Below are positions 53,555 through 64,000 of a DNA stretch of 64,000 nt, piece by piece (the stretch's first letter is position 1; each line of letters begins with the position of its first letter). Both the position numbers and the translations under genes were made by a program. The DNA lies in assembly GCA_964057225.1 (NCBI GenBank), contig OZ059899.1:10044001-10108000 (forward strand). Reading direction: 5' to 3'. The notes beneath the pieces are model-generated. The model did not search any database. It saw only the letters and a list, made by a program, of their open reading frames with translations, and was not told the origin of the DNA. This DNA is from Auanema rhodensis. Lineage: Eukaryota; Nematoda; Chromadorea; Rhabditida; Rhabditidae.

Positions 53555-53627
53555 GGCCGCGTGGCGCAATGGATAACGCGTCTGCCTACGGAGCAGAAGA
53601 TTGTAGGTTCGAATCCTGCCGTGGTCG
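53555..53627 (+). tRNA. tRNA-Arg(ACG) copy 32, canonical
   Basis: Consensus sequence. T7 run at 53632-53638. It begins the second 5656 bp unit; the downstream flank equals that of copy 27 and the upstream flank that of copy 37. Confidence 0.96.
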
Positions 53628-54818
53628 TAAATTTTTTTCATTTCACTTGTCATTTATAAAAATCGAATTTATCTTCTTCAACGATTATTTTTGCAATGTG
53701 TCATAAGAATTTCATAGTTGAACAAAACGTTTTTTAAGAAGTTTTTTTGTTGTCAATATATATATTTTCCTGGAATTCGAAAGCATTTGGGATGGAAATT
53801 AGAAAGAAAAGAACTAGTTTTTCCTACTTTAAAACAAACAATAAGAAATAATATAAAAAAGATTGTTAGATATCCAATTTAAACTTATACATTTATTTCG
53901 ATAAAGAGCCTATTAGTTTGAAATTTTATGTCTTACAGTTCTCCAACAGAACAGACTGATCCTGATTTTTCTACGATTACATAAAACTCTCGTTTGATAT
54001 AAAAGCATATTGGATAGAAATTTCGAAAGCATTTGGGATGGGAATTAGAAAGAAAAGAACTAGTTTTTCCTACTTTAAAACAAACAAAAAGAAATAAAAC
54101 AAAAAAAGATTGTTAGATATCCAATTTAAACTTATACATTTACTTTGATAAAGAGCCTATTAGATTGAAATTTTATGTCTTACAGTTCTCCAACAGAACA
54201 GACTGATCCTGATTTCTCTATGATTACATAAAACTCTCGTTTGATATAAAAAAAGGAGAGGAATAACGTTTCCAGGATGTCAATGATATCGAATCTAGTG
54301 ATATTGTAGAAAAATGTAATGTCAGCTCCATAGTTTTTCTCTTAATTTCTCTCATCACAATAGTCTTAGTTTTTTTTCATAAGAGTTTCTGAAATCTTAG
54401 TTGAACAAGGCAGTATATATTTTTTTCTGGAATTCGAAAGCATTTGGGATGAAAATTAGAAAGAAAAGAACTAGTTTTTCCTACTTTAAAACAAACAATA
54501 AGAAATAAAATGAAAAAGATTGTTAGATATCCAATTTAAACTTATACATTTACTTCGATAAAGAGCCTATCAGTTTGAAATTTTATGTCTTGCAGTTCTC
54601 CAACAGAACAGACTGATCCTGATTTCTCTATGATTACATAAAACTCTCGTTTGATATACAAAAAGGAGAGGAATAACGTTTCCAGGATATCAATGATATC
54701 GAATCTAGTGATATTGTAGAAAAATGTAATGTCAGCTCCATAGTTTTTCTCTTAATTTCTCTCATCACAATAGTCTTAGTTTTTTTTCATAAGAGTTTCT
54801 GTAATCTTAGTTGAACAA

Positions 54819-54891
54819 GGCCGCGTGGCGCAATGGATAACGCGTCTGCCTACGGAGCAGAAGATTGTAGGTTCGAATCCTGCCGTGGTCG
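54819..54891 (+). tRNA. tRNA-Arg(ACG) copy 33, canonical
   Basis: Consensus sequence. T8 run at 54896-54903. Equivalent of copy 28 at +5656 bp. Confidence 0.96.
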
Positions 54892-56084
54892 TAAATTTTT
54901 TTTATTTCACTTGTCATTTATAAAAATCGAATTTATCTTCTTCAACAATTATTTTTGCAATGTGTCATAAGAATTTCATAGTTGAACAAAACGTTTTTTA
55001 AGAAGTTTTTTTGTTGTCAATATATATATTTTCCTGGAATTCGAAAGCATTTGGGATGGAAATTAGAAAGAAAAGAACTAGTTTTTCCTACTTTAAAACA
55101 AACAATAAGAAATAAAATGAAAAAGATTGTTAGATATCCAATTTAAACTTATACATTTACTTCGATAAAGAGCCTATTAGTTTGAAATTTTATGTCTTAC
55201 AGTTCTCCAACAGAACAGACTGATCCTGATTTTTCTACGATTACATAAAACTCTCGTTTGATATAAAAGCATATTGGATAGAAATTTCGAAAGCATTTTG
55301 GAATGGAAATTAGAAAGAAAAGAACTAGTTTCTCCTATTTTAAAACAAACAATAAGAAATAAAATGAAGAAGATTGTTAGATATCCAATTTGAACTTATA
55401 CATTTACTTTGATAAAAAGCCTATTAGATTGGAATTTTCTGTCTTACAGTACTCCAACAGAACAGACTGATCCTGATTTCTCTACGATTACATTAGCCTC
55501 TCGTTTGATATAAAAAAAGAAGAGGGATAACGTTTCCAGGATATCAATGATATCGAATCTAGTGATATTGTAGAAAAATGTAATGTCAGCTCCATAGTTT
55601 TTCTCTTAATTTCTCTCATCACAATAGTCTTAGTTTTTTTTCATAAGAGTTTCCGAAATCTTAGTTGAACAAAGCAGTATATATTTCTTTCTGGAATTCG
55701 AAAGCATTTGGGATGAAAATTAGAAAGAAAAGAACTAGTTTTTCCTACTTTAAAACAAAAATTAAGAAATAAAATAAAAAAGATTGTTAGATATCCAATT
55801 TAAACTTATACATTTACTTCGATAAAGAGCCTATTAGTTTGAAATTTTATGTCTTACAGTTCTCCAACAGAACAGACTGATCCTGATTTCTCTATGATTA
55901 CATAAAACTCTCGTTTGATATAAAAAAAGGAGAGGAATAACGTTTCCAGGATATCAATGATATCCAATTTAGTGATATTGTAAAAAAATGTAATGTCAGC
56001 TCCATAGGTTTTCTCTTAATTTCTCTCATCACAATTGTCTTAGTTTTTTTTCTCATAAGAGTTTCTGAAATCTTAGTTGAACAA

Positions 56085-56157
56085 GGCCGCGTGGCGCAAT
56101 GGATAACGCGTCTGCCTACGGAGCAGAAGATTGTAGGTTCGAATCCTGCCGTGGTCG
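56085..56157 (+). tRNA. tRNA-Arg(ACG) copy 34, canonical
   Basis: Consensus sequence. T7 run at 56162-56168. Equivalent of copy 29 at +5656 bp, with the same odd extension subfamily upstream. Confidence 0.96.
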
Positions 56158-57752
56158 TAAATTTTTTTCATTTCACTTGTCATTTATAAAAATCGAATTT
56201 ATCTTCTTCAACGATTATTTTTGCAATGTGTCATAAGAATTTCATAGTTGAACAAAACGTTTTTTAAGAAGTTTTTTTGTTGTCAACATATATATTTTCC
56301 TGGAATTCGAAAGCATTTGGGATGGAAATTAGAAAGAAAAGAACTAGTTTTTCCTATTTTAAAACAAACAATAAGAAATAAAATGAAAAAGATTGTTAGA
56401 TATCCAATTTAAACTTATACATTTACTTTGATAAAGAGCCTATTAGATTGAAATTTTATGTCTTACAGTTCTCCAACAGAACAGACTGATCCTGATTTTT
56501 CTACGATTACATAAAACTCTCGTTTGATATAAAAGCATATTGGATAGAAATTTCGAAAGCATTTTGGATGGAAATTAGAACGAAAAGAACTAGTTTTTTC
56601 TATTTTAAAACAAACAATAATAAACAGAATGAAAAGATTGTTAGATATCCAATTTTAACTCATACATTTACTTCGATGAAGAGCCTATTAGATTGAATTT
56701 TTATGTCTTACAGTTCTCCAACAGAACAGACTGATCCTGATTTTTCTACGATTACATAAAACTCTCGTTTGATATACAAAAAGGAGAGGAATAACGTTTC
56801 CAGGATATCAATGATATCGAATCTAGTGATATTGTAGAAAAATGTAATGTCAGCTCCATAGTTTTTCTCTTAATTTCTCTCATCACAATAGTCTTAGTTT
56901 TTTTTCATAAGAGTTTCTGAAATCTTAGTTGAACAAGGCCGTATATATTTTCCTAGAATTCGAAAGCATTTGGAATAGAAATTAGAAAGAAAAGAACTAG
57001 TTTCTTCTATTTTAAAACAAACAATAAGAAATAAAATGAAGAAGATTGTTAGATATCCAATTTGAACTTATACATTTACTTTGATAAAAAGCCTATTAGA
57101 TTGGAATTTTCTGTCTTACAGTACTCCAACAGAACAGACTGATCCTGATTTCTCTACGATTACATTAGCCTCTCGTTTGATATAAAAAAAGAAGAGGGAT
57201 AACGTTTCCAGGATATCAATGATATCGAATCTAGTGATATTGTAGAAAAATGTAATGTCAGCTCCATAGTTTTTCTCTTAATTTCTCTCATCACAATAGT
57301 CTTAGTTTTTTTTCATAAGAGTTTCTGAAATCTCAGTTGAACAAGGCCGTATATATTTTCCTAGAATTCGAAAGCATTTGGAATGGAAATTAGAAAGAAA
57401 AGAACTAGTTTCTCCTATTTTAAAACAAACAATAAGAAATAAAATGAAGAAGATTGTTAGATATCCAATTTGAACTTATACATTTACTTTGATAAAAAGC
57501 CTATTAGATTGGAATTTTCTGTCTTACAGTACTCCAACAGAACAGACTGATCCTGATTTCTCTACGATTACATTAGCCTCTCGTTTGATATAAAAAAAGA
57601 AGAGGGATAACGTTTCCAGGATATCAATGATATCGAATCTAGTGATATTGTAAAAAAATGTAATGTCAGCTCCATAGTTTTTCTCTTAATTTCTCTCATC
57701 ACAATAGTCTTAGTTTTTTTTCATAAGAGTTTCTGAAATCTTAGTTGAACAA

Positions 57753-57825
57753 GGCCGCGTGGCGCAATGGATAACGCGTCTGCCTACGGAGCAGAAGATT
57801 GTAGGTTCGAATCCTGCCGTGGTCG
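57753..57825 (+). tRNA. tRNA-Arg(ACG) copy 35, canonical
   Basis: Consensus sequence. T8 run at 57830-57837. Equivalent of copy 30, again preceded by two ggccgtatat junction units (56937 and 57345). Confidence 0.96.
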
Positions 57826-58358
57826 TAAATTTTTTTTATTTCACTTGTCATTTATAAAAATCGAATTTATCTTCTTCAACAATTATTTTTGCAATGTGTC
57901 ATAAGAATTTCATAGTTGAACAAAACGTTTTTTAAGAAGTTTTTTTGTTGTCAACATATATATTTTCCTGGAATTCGAAAGCATTTGGGATGGAAATTAG
58001 AACGAAAAGAACTAGTTTTTTCTATTTTAAAACAAACAATAATAAACAGAATGAAAAGATTGTTAGATATCCAATTTTAACTTATACATTTACTTCGATG
58101 AAGAGCCTATTAGATTGAATTTTTATGTCTTACAGTTCTCCAACAGAACAGACTGATTCTGATTTTTCTATGATTACATAAAACTCTCGTTTGATATACA
58201 AAAAGGAGAGGAATAACGTTTCCAGGATATCAATGATATCGAATCTAGTGATAATGTAGAAAAATATAATGTCAGCTCCATAGTTTTTCTCTTAATTTCT
58301 CTCATCACAATAGTCTTAGTTTTTTTTCATAAGAGTTTCTGAAATCTTAGTTGAACAA

Positions 58359-58431
58359 GGCCGCGTGGCGCAATGGATAACGCGTCTGCCTACGGAGCAG
58401 AAGATTGTAGGTTCGAATCCTGCCGTGGTCG
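58359..58431 (+). tRNA. tRNA-Arg(ACG) copy 36, canonical
   Basis: Consensus sequence. T7 run at 58436-58442. Equivalent of copy 31; its extension reads gataatgtag where copy 31 reads gatactgtag, one of the few differences between the two 5656 bp units. Confidence 0.96.
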
Positions 58432-59210
58432 TAAATTTTTTTCATTTCACTTGTCATTTATAAAAATCGAATTTATCTTCTTCAACGATTATTTTTGCAA
58501 TGTGTCATAAGAATTTCATAGTTGAACAAAACGTTTTTTAAGAAGTTTTTTTGTTGTCAATATATATATTTTCCTGGAATTCGAAAGCATTTGGGATGGA
58601 AATTAGAAAGAAAAGAACTAGTTTTTCCTACTTTAAAACAAACAATAAGAAATAAAATGAAAAAGATTGTTAGATATCCAATTTAAACTTGTACATTTAC
58701 TTCGATAAAGAGCCTATTAGTTTGAAATTTTATATCTTACAGTTCTCCAACAGAACAGACTGATCCTGATTTTTCTACGATTACATAAAACTCTCGTTTG
58801 ATATAAAAGCATATTGGATAGAAATTTCGAAAGCATTTTGGATGGAAATTAGAACGAAAAGAACTAGTTTTTTCTATTTTAAAACAAACAATAATAAACA
58901 GAATGAAAAGAATGTTAGATATCCAATTTTAACTTATACATTTACTTCGATGAAGAGCCTATTAGATTGAATTTTTATGTCTTACAGTTCTCCAACAGAA
59001 CAGACTGATTCTGATTTTTCTATGATTACATAAAACTCTCGTTTGATATACAAAAAGGAGAGGAATAACGTTTCCAGGATATCAATGATATCGAATCTAG
59101 TGATACTGTAGAAAAATATAATGTCAGCTCCATAGTTTTTCTCTTAATTTCTCTCATCACAATAGTCTTAGTTTTTTTTCATAAGAGTTTCTGAAATCTT
59201 AGTTGAACAA

Positions 59211-59283
59211 GGCCGCGTGGCGCAATGGATAACGCGTCTGCCTACGGAGCAGAAGATTGTAGGTTCGAATCCTGCCGTGGTCG
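59211..59283 (+). tRNA. tRNA-Arg(ACG) copy 37, canonical
   Basis: Consensus sequence. T7 run at 59288-59294. Chimeric context: upstream is the copy-32 type, downstream the copy-25 type (agaaacaaactag), so a rearrangement joint lies in or near the gene. Confidence 0.96.
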
Positions 59284-59816
59284 TAAATTTTTTTCATTTC
59301 ACTTGTCATTTATAAAAATCGAATTTATCTTCTTCAACGATTATTTTTGCAATGTGTCATAAGAATTTCATAGTTGAACAAAACGTTTTTTAAGAAGTTT
59401 TTTTGTTGTCAATATATATATTTTCCTGGAATTCGAAAGCATTTGGGATGGAAATTAGAAAGAAACAAACTAGTTTTTCCTACTTTAAAACAAACAATGA
59501 GAAACAAAATGAAAAGATTGTTAGATATCCAATTTTAACTTATACATTTACTTCGATGAAGAGCCTATTAGATTGAAATTTTATGTCTTACAGTTCTCCA
59601 ACAGAACAGACTGATCCTGATTTCTCTATGATTACATAAAACTCTCGTTTGATATACAAAAAGGAGAGGAATAACGTTTCCAGGATATCAATGATATCGA
59701 ATCTAGTGATATTGTAGAAAAATGTAATGTCAGCTCCATAGTTTTTCTCTTAATTTCTCTCATCACAATAGTCTTAGTTTTTTTTCATAAGAGTTTCTGA
59801 AATCTTAGTTGAACAA

Positions 59817-59889
59817 GGCCGCGTGGCGCAATGGATAATGCGTCTGCCAACGGAGCAGAAGATTGTAGGTTCGAATCCTGCCGTGGTCG
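59817..59889 (+). pseudogene. tRNA-Arg(ACG) copy 38, U33 lost
   Basis: C23T (59839) and T33A (59849), the third copy of this damaged type (with 19 and 26). T8 run at 59894-59901. The trailer has a private change (atcgaaattatc). Confidence 0.82.
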
Positions 59890-60668
59890 TAAATTTTTTT
59901 TATTTCACTTGTCATTTATAAAAATCGAAATTATCTTCTTCAACGATTATTTTTGCAATGTGTCATAAGAATTTCATAGTTGAACAAAACGTTTTTTAAG
60001 AAGTTTTTTTGTTGTCAACATATATATTTTCCCGGAATTCGAAAGCATTTGGGATGGAAATTAGAAAGAAAAGAACTAGTTTTTCCTACTTTAAAACAAA
60101 CAATAAGAAATAAAATGAAAAAGGTTGTTAGATATCCAATTTAAACTTATACATTTACTTTGATAAAGAGCCTATTAGATTGAAATTTTATGTCTTACAG
60201 TTCTCCAACAGAACAGACTGATCCTGATTTTTCTACGATTACATAAAACTCTCGTTTGATATGAAAGCATATTGGATAGAAATTTCGAAAGCATTTTAGA
60301 TGGAAATTAGAACGAAAAGAACTAGTTTTTTCTATTTTAAAACAAACAATAATAAACAAAATGAAAAGATTGTTAGATATCCAATTTTAACTTATACATT
60401 TAATTCGATGAAGAGCCTATTAGATTGAATTTTTATGTCTTACAGTTCTCCAACAGAACAGACTGATCCTGATTTTTCTACGATTACATAAAACTCTCAT
60501 TTGATATACAAAAAGTAGAGGAATAACGTTTCCAGGATATCAATGATATCGAATCTAGTGATATTGTAGAAAAATGTAATGTCAGCTCCATAGTTTTTCT
60601 CTTAATTTCTCTCATCACAATAGTCTTAGTTTTTTTTCATAAGAGTTTCTGAAATCTTAGTTGAACAA

Positions 60669-60741
60669 GGCCGCGTGGCGCAATGGATAACGCGTCTGCC
60701 TACGGAGCAGAAGATTGTAGGTTCGAATCCTGCCGTGGTCG
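60669..60741 (+). tRNA. tRNA-Arg(ACG) copy 39, canonical
   Basis: Consensus sequence. T7 run at 60746-60752. Equivalent of copy 27 at +12,770 bp; the upstream extension has a private aaaaagtagagg. Confidence 0.96.
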
Positions 60742-61932
60742 TAAATTTTTTTCATTTCACTTGTCATTTATAAAAATCGAATTTATCTTCTTCAACGATT
60801 ATTTTTGCAATGTGTCATAAGAATTTCATAGTTGAACAAAACGTTTTTTAAGAAGTTTTTTTGTTGTCAATATATATATTTTCCTGGAATTCGAAAGCAT
60901 TTGGGATGGAAATTAGAAAGAAAAGAACTAGTTTTTCCTACTTTGAAACAAACAATAAGAAATAATATAAAAAAGATTGTTAGATATCCAATTTAAACTT
61001 ATACATTTATTTCGATAAAGAGCCTATTAGTTTGAAATTTTATGTCTTACAGTTCTCCAACAGAACAGACTGATCCTGATTTTTCTACGATTACATAAAA
61101 CTCTCGTTTGATATAAAAGCATATTGGATAGAAATTTCGAAAGCATTTGGGATGGGAATTAGAAAGAAAAGAACTAGTTTTTCCTACTTTAAAACAAACA
61201 AAAAGAAATAAAACAAAAAAAGATTGTTAGATATCCAATTTAAACTTATACATTTACTTTGATAAAGAGCCTATTAGATTGAAATTTTATGTCTTACAGT
61301 TCTCCAACAGAACAGACTGATCCTGATTTCTCTATGATTACATAAAACTCTCGTTTGATATAAAAAAAGGAGAGGAATAACGTTTCCAGGATGTCAATGA
61401 TATCGAATCTAGTGATATTGTAGAAAAATGTAATGTCAGCTCCATAGTTTTTCTCTTAATTTCTCTCATCACAATAGTCTTAGTTTTTTTTCATAAGAGT
61501 TTCTGAAATCTTAGTTGAACAAGGCAGTATATATTTTTTTCTGGAATTCGAAAGCATTTGGGATGAAAATTAGAAAGAGAAGAACTAGTTTTTCCTACTT
61601 TAAAACAAACAATAAGAAATAAAATGAAAAAGATTGTTAGATATCCAATTTAAACTTATACATTTACTTCGATAAAGAGCCTATCAGTTTGAAATTTTAT
61701 GTCTTGCAGTTCTCCAACAGAACAGACTGATCCTGATTTCTCTATGATTACATAAAACTCTCGTTTGATATACAAAAAGGAGAGGAATAACGTTTCCAGG
61801 ATATCAATGATATCGAATCTAGTGATATTGTAGAAAAATGTAATGTCAGCTCCATAGTTTTTCTCTTAATTTCTCTCATCACAATAGTCTTAGTTTTTTT
61901 TCATAAGAGTTTCTGTAATCTTAGTTGAACAA

Positions 61933-62005
61933 GGCCGCGTGGCGCAATGGATAACGCGTCTGCCTACGGAGCAGAAGATTGTAGGTTCGAATCCTGCCGT
62001 GGTCG
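61933..62005 (+). tRNA. tRNA-Arg(ACG) copy 40, canonical
   Basis: Consensus sequence. T8 run at 62010-62017. Equivalent of copies 28 and 33 by the tttctgtaatc and caacaattat flanks. Confidence 0.96.
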
Positions 62006-63198
62006 TAAATTTTTTTTATTTCACTTGTCATTTATAAAAATCGAATTTATCTTCTTCAACAATTATTTTTGCAATGTGTCATAAGAATTTCATAGTTGAA
62101 CAAAACGTTTTTTAAGAAGTTTTTTTGTTGTCAATATATATATTTTCCTGGAATTCGAAAGCATTTGGGATGGAAATTAGAAAGAAAAGAACTAGTTTTT
62201 CCTACTTTAAAACAAACAATAAGAAATAAAATGAAAAAGATTGTTAGATATCCAATTTAAACTTATACATTTACTTCGATAAAGAGCCTATTAGTTTGAA
62301 ATTTTATGTCTTACAGTTCTCCAACAGAACAGACTGATCCTGATTTTTCTACGATTACATAAAACCCTCGTTTGATATAAAAGCATATTGGATAGAAATT
62401 TCGAAAGCATTTTGGAATGGAAATTAGAAAGAAAAGAACTAGTTTCTCCTATTTTAAAACAAACAATAAGAAATAAAATGAAGAAGATTGTTAGATATCC
62501 AATTTGAACTTATACATTTACTTTGATAAAAAGCCTATTAGATTGGAATTTTCTGTCTTACAGTACTCCAACAGAACAGACTGATCCTGATTTCTCTACG
62601 ATTACATTAGCCTCTCGTTTGATATAAAAAAAGAAGAGGGATAACGTTTCCAGGATATCAATGATATCGAATCTAGTGATATTGTAGAAAAATGTAATGT
62701 CAGCTCCATAGTTTTTCTCTTAATTTCTCTCATCACAATAGTCTTAGTTTTTTTTCATAAGAGTTTCTGAAATCTTAGTTGAACAAAGCAGTATATATTT
62801 CTTTCTGGAATTCGAAAGCATTTGGGATGAAAATTAGAAAGAAAAGAACTAGTTTTTCCTACTTTAAAACAAAAATTAAGAAATAAAATAAAAAAGATTG
62901 TTAGATATCCAATTTAAACTTATACATTTACTTCGATAAAGAGCCTATTAGTTTGAAATTTTATGTCTTACAGTTCTCCAACAGAACAGACTGATCCTGA
63001 TTTCTCTATGATTACATAAAACTCTCGTTTGATATAAAAAAAGGAGAGGAATAACGTTTCCAGGATATCAATGATATCCAATTTAGTGATATTGTAAAAA
63101 AATGTAATGTCAGCTCCATAGGTTTTCTCTTAATTTCTCTCATCACAATTGTCTTAGTTTTTTTTCTCATAAGAGTTTCTGAAATCTTAGTTGAACAA

Positions 63199-63271
63199 GG
63201 CCGCGTGGCGCAATGGATAACGCGTCTGCCTACGGAGCAGAAGATTGTAGGTTCGAATCCTGCCGTGGTCG
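63199..63271 (+). tRNA. tRNA-Arg(ACG) copy 41, canonical
   Basis: Consensus sequence, last in the window. T7 run at 63276-63282. Equivalent of copies 29 and 34. Followed by B and A modules up to the window end. Confidence 0.96.
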
Positions 63272-64000
63272 TAAATTTTTTTCATTTCACTTGTCATTTA
63301 TAAAAATCGAATTTATCTTCTTCAACGATTATTTTTGCAATGTGTCATAAGAATTTCATAGTTGAACAAAACGTTTTTTAAGAAGTTTTTTTGTTGTCAA
63401 CATATATATTTTCCTGGAATTCGAAAGCATTTGGGATGGAAATTAGAAAGAAAAGAACTAGTTTTTCCTATTTTAAAACAAACAATAAGAAATAAAATGA
63501 AAAAGATTGTTAGATATCCAATTTAAACTTATACATTTACTTTGATAAAGAGCCTATTAGATTGAAATTTTATGTCTTACAGTTCTCCAACAGAACAGAC
63601 TGATCCTGATTTTTCTACGATTACATAAAACTCTCGTTTGATATAAAAGCATATTGGATAGAAATTTCGAAAGCATTTTGGATGGAAATTAGAACGAAAA
63701 GAACTAGTTTTTTCTATTTTAAAACAAACAATAATAAACAGAATGAAAAGATTGTTAGATATCCAATTTTAACTCATACATTTACTTCGATGAAGAGCCT
63801 ATTAGATTGAATTTTTATGTCTTACAGTTCTCCAACAGAACAGACTGATCCTGATTTTTCTACGATTACATAAAACTCTCGTTTGATATACAAAAAGGAG
63901 AGGAATAACGTTTCCAGGATATCAATGATATCGAATCTAGTGATATTGTAGAAAAATGTAATGTCAGCTCCATAGATTTTCTCTTAATTTCTCTCATCAC

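Larger units (their letters stand above)
53555..59210 (+). repeat. 5656 bp higher-order unit, copy 2
   Basis: Immediately adjacent tandem copy of 47899-53554, with only rare differences (for example gataatgtag near 58252). A third, truncated copy starts at 60669 and runs off the window. Confidence 0.92.
20323..64000. repeat. tRNA-Arg satellite array (T, A and B modules)
   Basis: Forty-one T modules, each carrying one tRNA-Arg gene on the + strand, are interspersed with A and B modules. After tRNA 4 the usual orders are T-B (852 bp), T-B-A (1262-1266 bp) and T-T (606 bp). Between tRNA genes there is only satellite core and extension; no other gene is visible in these gaps. The window ends inside an A extension, so the array continues beyond 64,000. 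Confidence 0.96.
59211..64000 (+). repeat. Copy of 46441-51230 (12,770 bp offset), open-ended
   Basis: tRNAs 37-41 match tRNAs 25-29 at 12,770 bp. Of this, 59211-60668 repeats the 1458 bp lead-in from 46441 and 60669 onwards is a third copy of the 5656 bp unit. Confidence 0.88.

Noticed and set aside
20323-64000. CRISPR-like array (repeats with spacers)
   Set aside because: The repeated units are hundreds of bases long and the intervals are themselves repeats; there are no unique short spacers and no cas genes.
1-64000. Transposable element (SINE or tRNA-derived retroposon)
   Set aside because: The tRNA is complete and unfused, with its own terminator. There is no poly-A tail, no target-site duplication around single copies and no dispersed insertion; all copies are in tandem register.
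1-64000. Bacterial, phage or organelle origin
   Set aside because: No coding genes are present. The tRNA lacks an encoded CCA, has strong eukaryotic A and B boxes and Pol III T runs, and resembles cytosolic eukaryotic tRNA-Arg.

Overview
The whole window is AT-rich tandem satellite DNA from a eukaryotic nuclear genome. It carries a large head-to-tail array of tRNA-Arg(ACG) genes and I see no protein-coding gene. The tRNA copies have intact internal Pol III promoters (A box TGGCGCAATGG, B box GGTTCGAATCC), no encoded CCA end, and a T7 or T8 run four bases after the gene. These are eukaryotic traits. The species cannot be named from this sequence; an AT-rich animal or protist would fit.

Three module lengths explain essentially every base. 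The short module B (245 bp) is a common core. Module A (409-410 bp) is the same core plus a 164 bp extension. Module T (606-607 bp) is core plus extension plus a 73 bp tRNA-Arg gene and a trailer of about 130 bp. A retains the first bases of the tRNA gene (GGC or GGCCG) at its junction, so A looks like T after a deletion of about 199 bp that removed the tRNA.

Layout: 1 to about 20,150 is a tRNA-free A/B array (about 29 A and 33 B modules), mostly AB dimers (654-655 bp) and AAB trimers (1065 bp) up to 13.9 kb, then B-rich runs (for example ABBBB, 1389 bp) to 19.7 kb. From 20,323 to the end, 41 tRNA-Arg copies lie in T modules, all on the + strand, spaced 606, 852, about 1017 or about 1262-1266 bp apart, with wider gaps where extra A or B modules intervene. 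Larger nested tandem duplications (2965, 3131, 7778, 5656 and 12,770 bp offsets) are overlaid on this.

Thirty-one tRNA copies are identical and look intact. One has C13T and one has C23T only; both probably still fold. Eight are damaged. Three at the array edge have lost the B-box C56. Two have an anticodon-stem mismatch and an extra T-loop base. Three have lost the universal U33. The damaged types have been copied by the segmental duplications together with intact ones, so the array appears to evolve by recombination rather than by selection on each copy.
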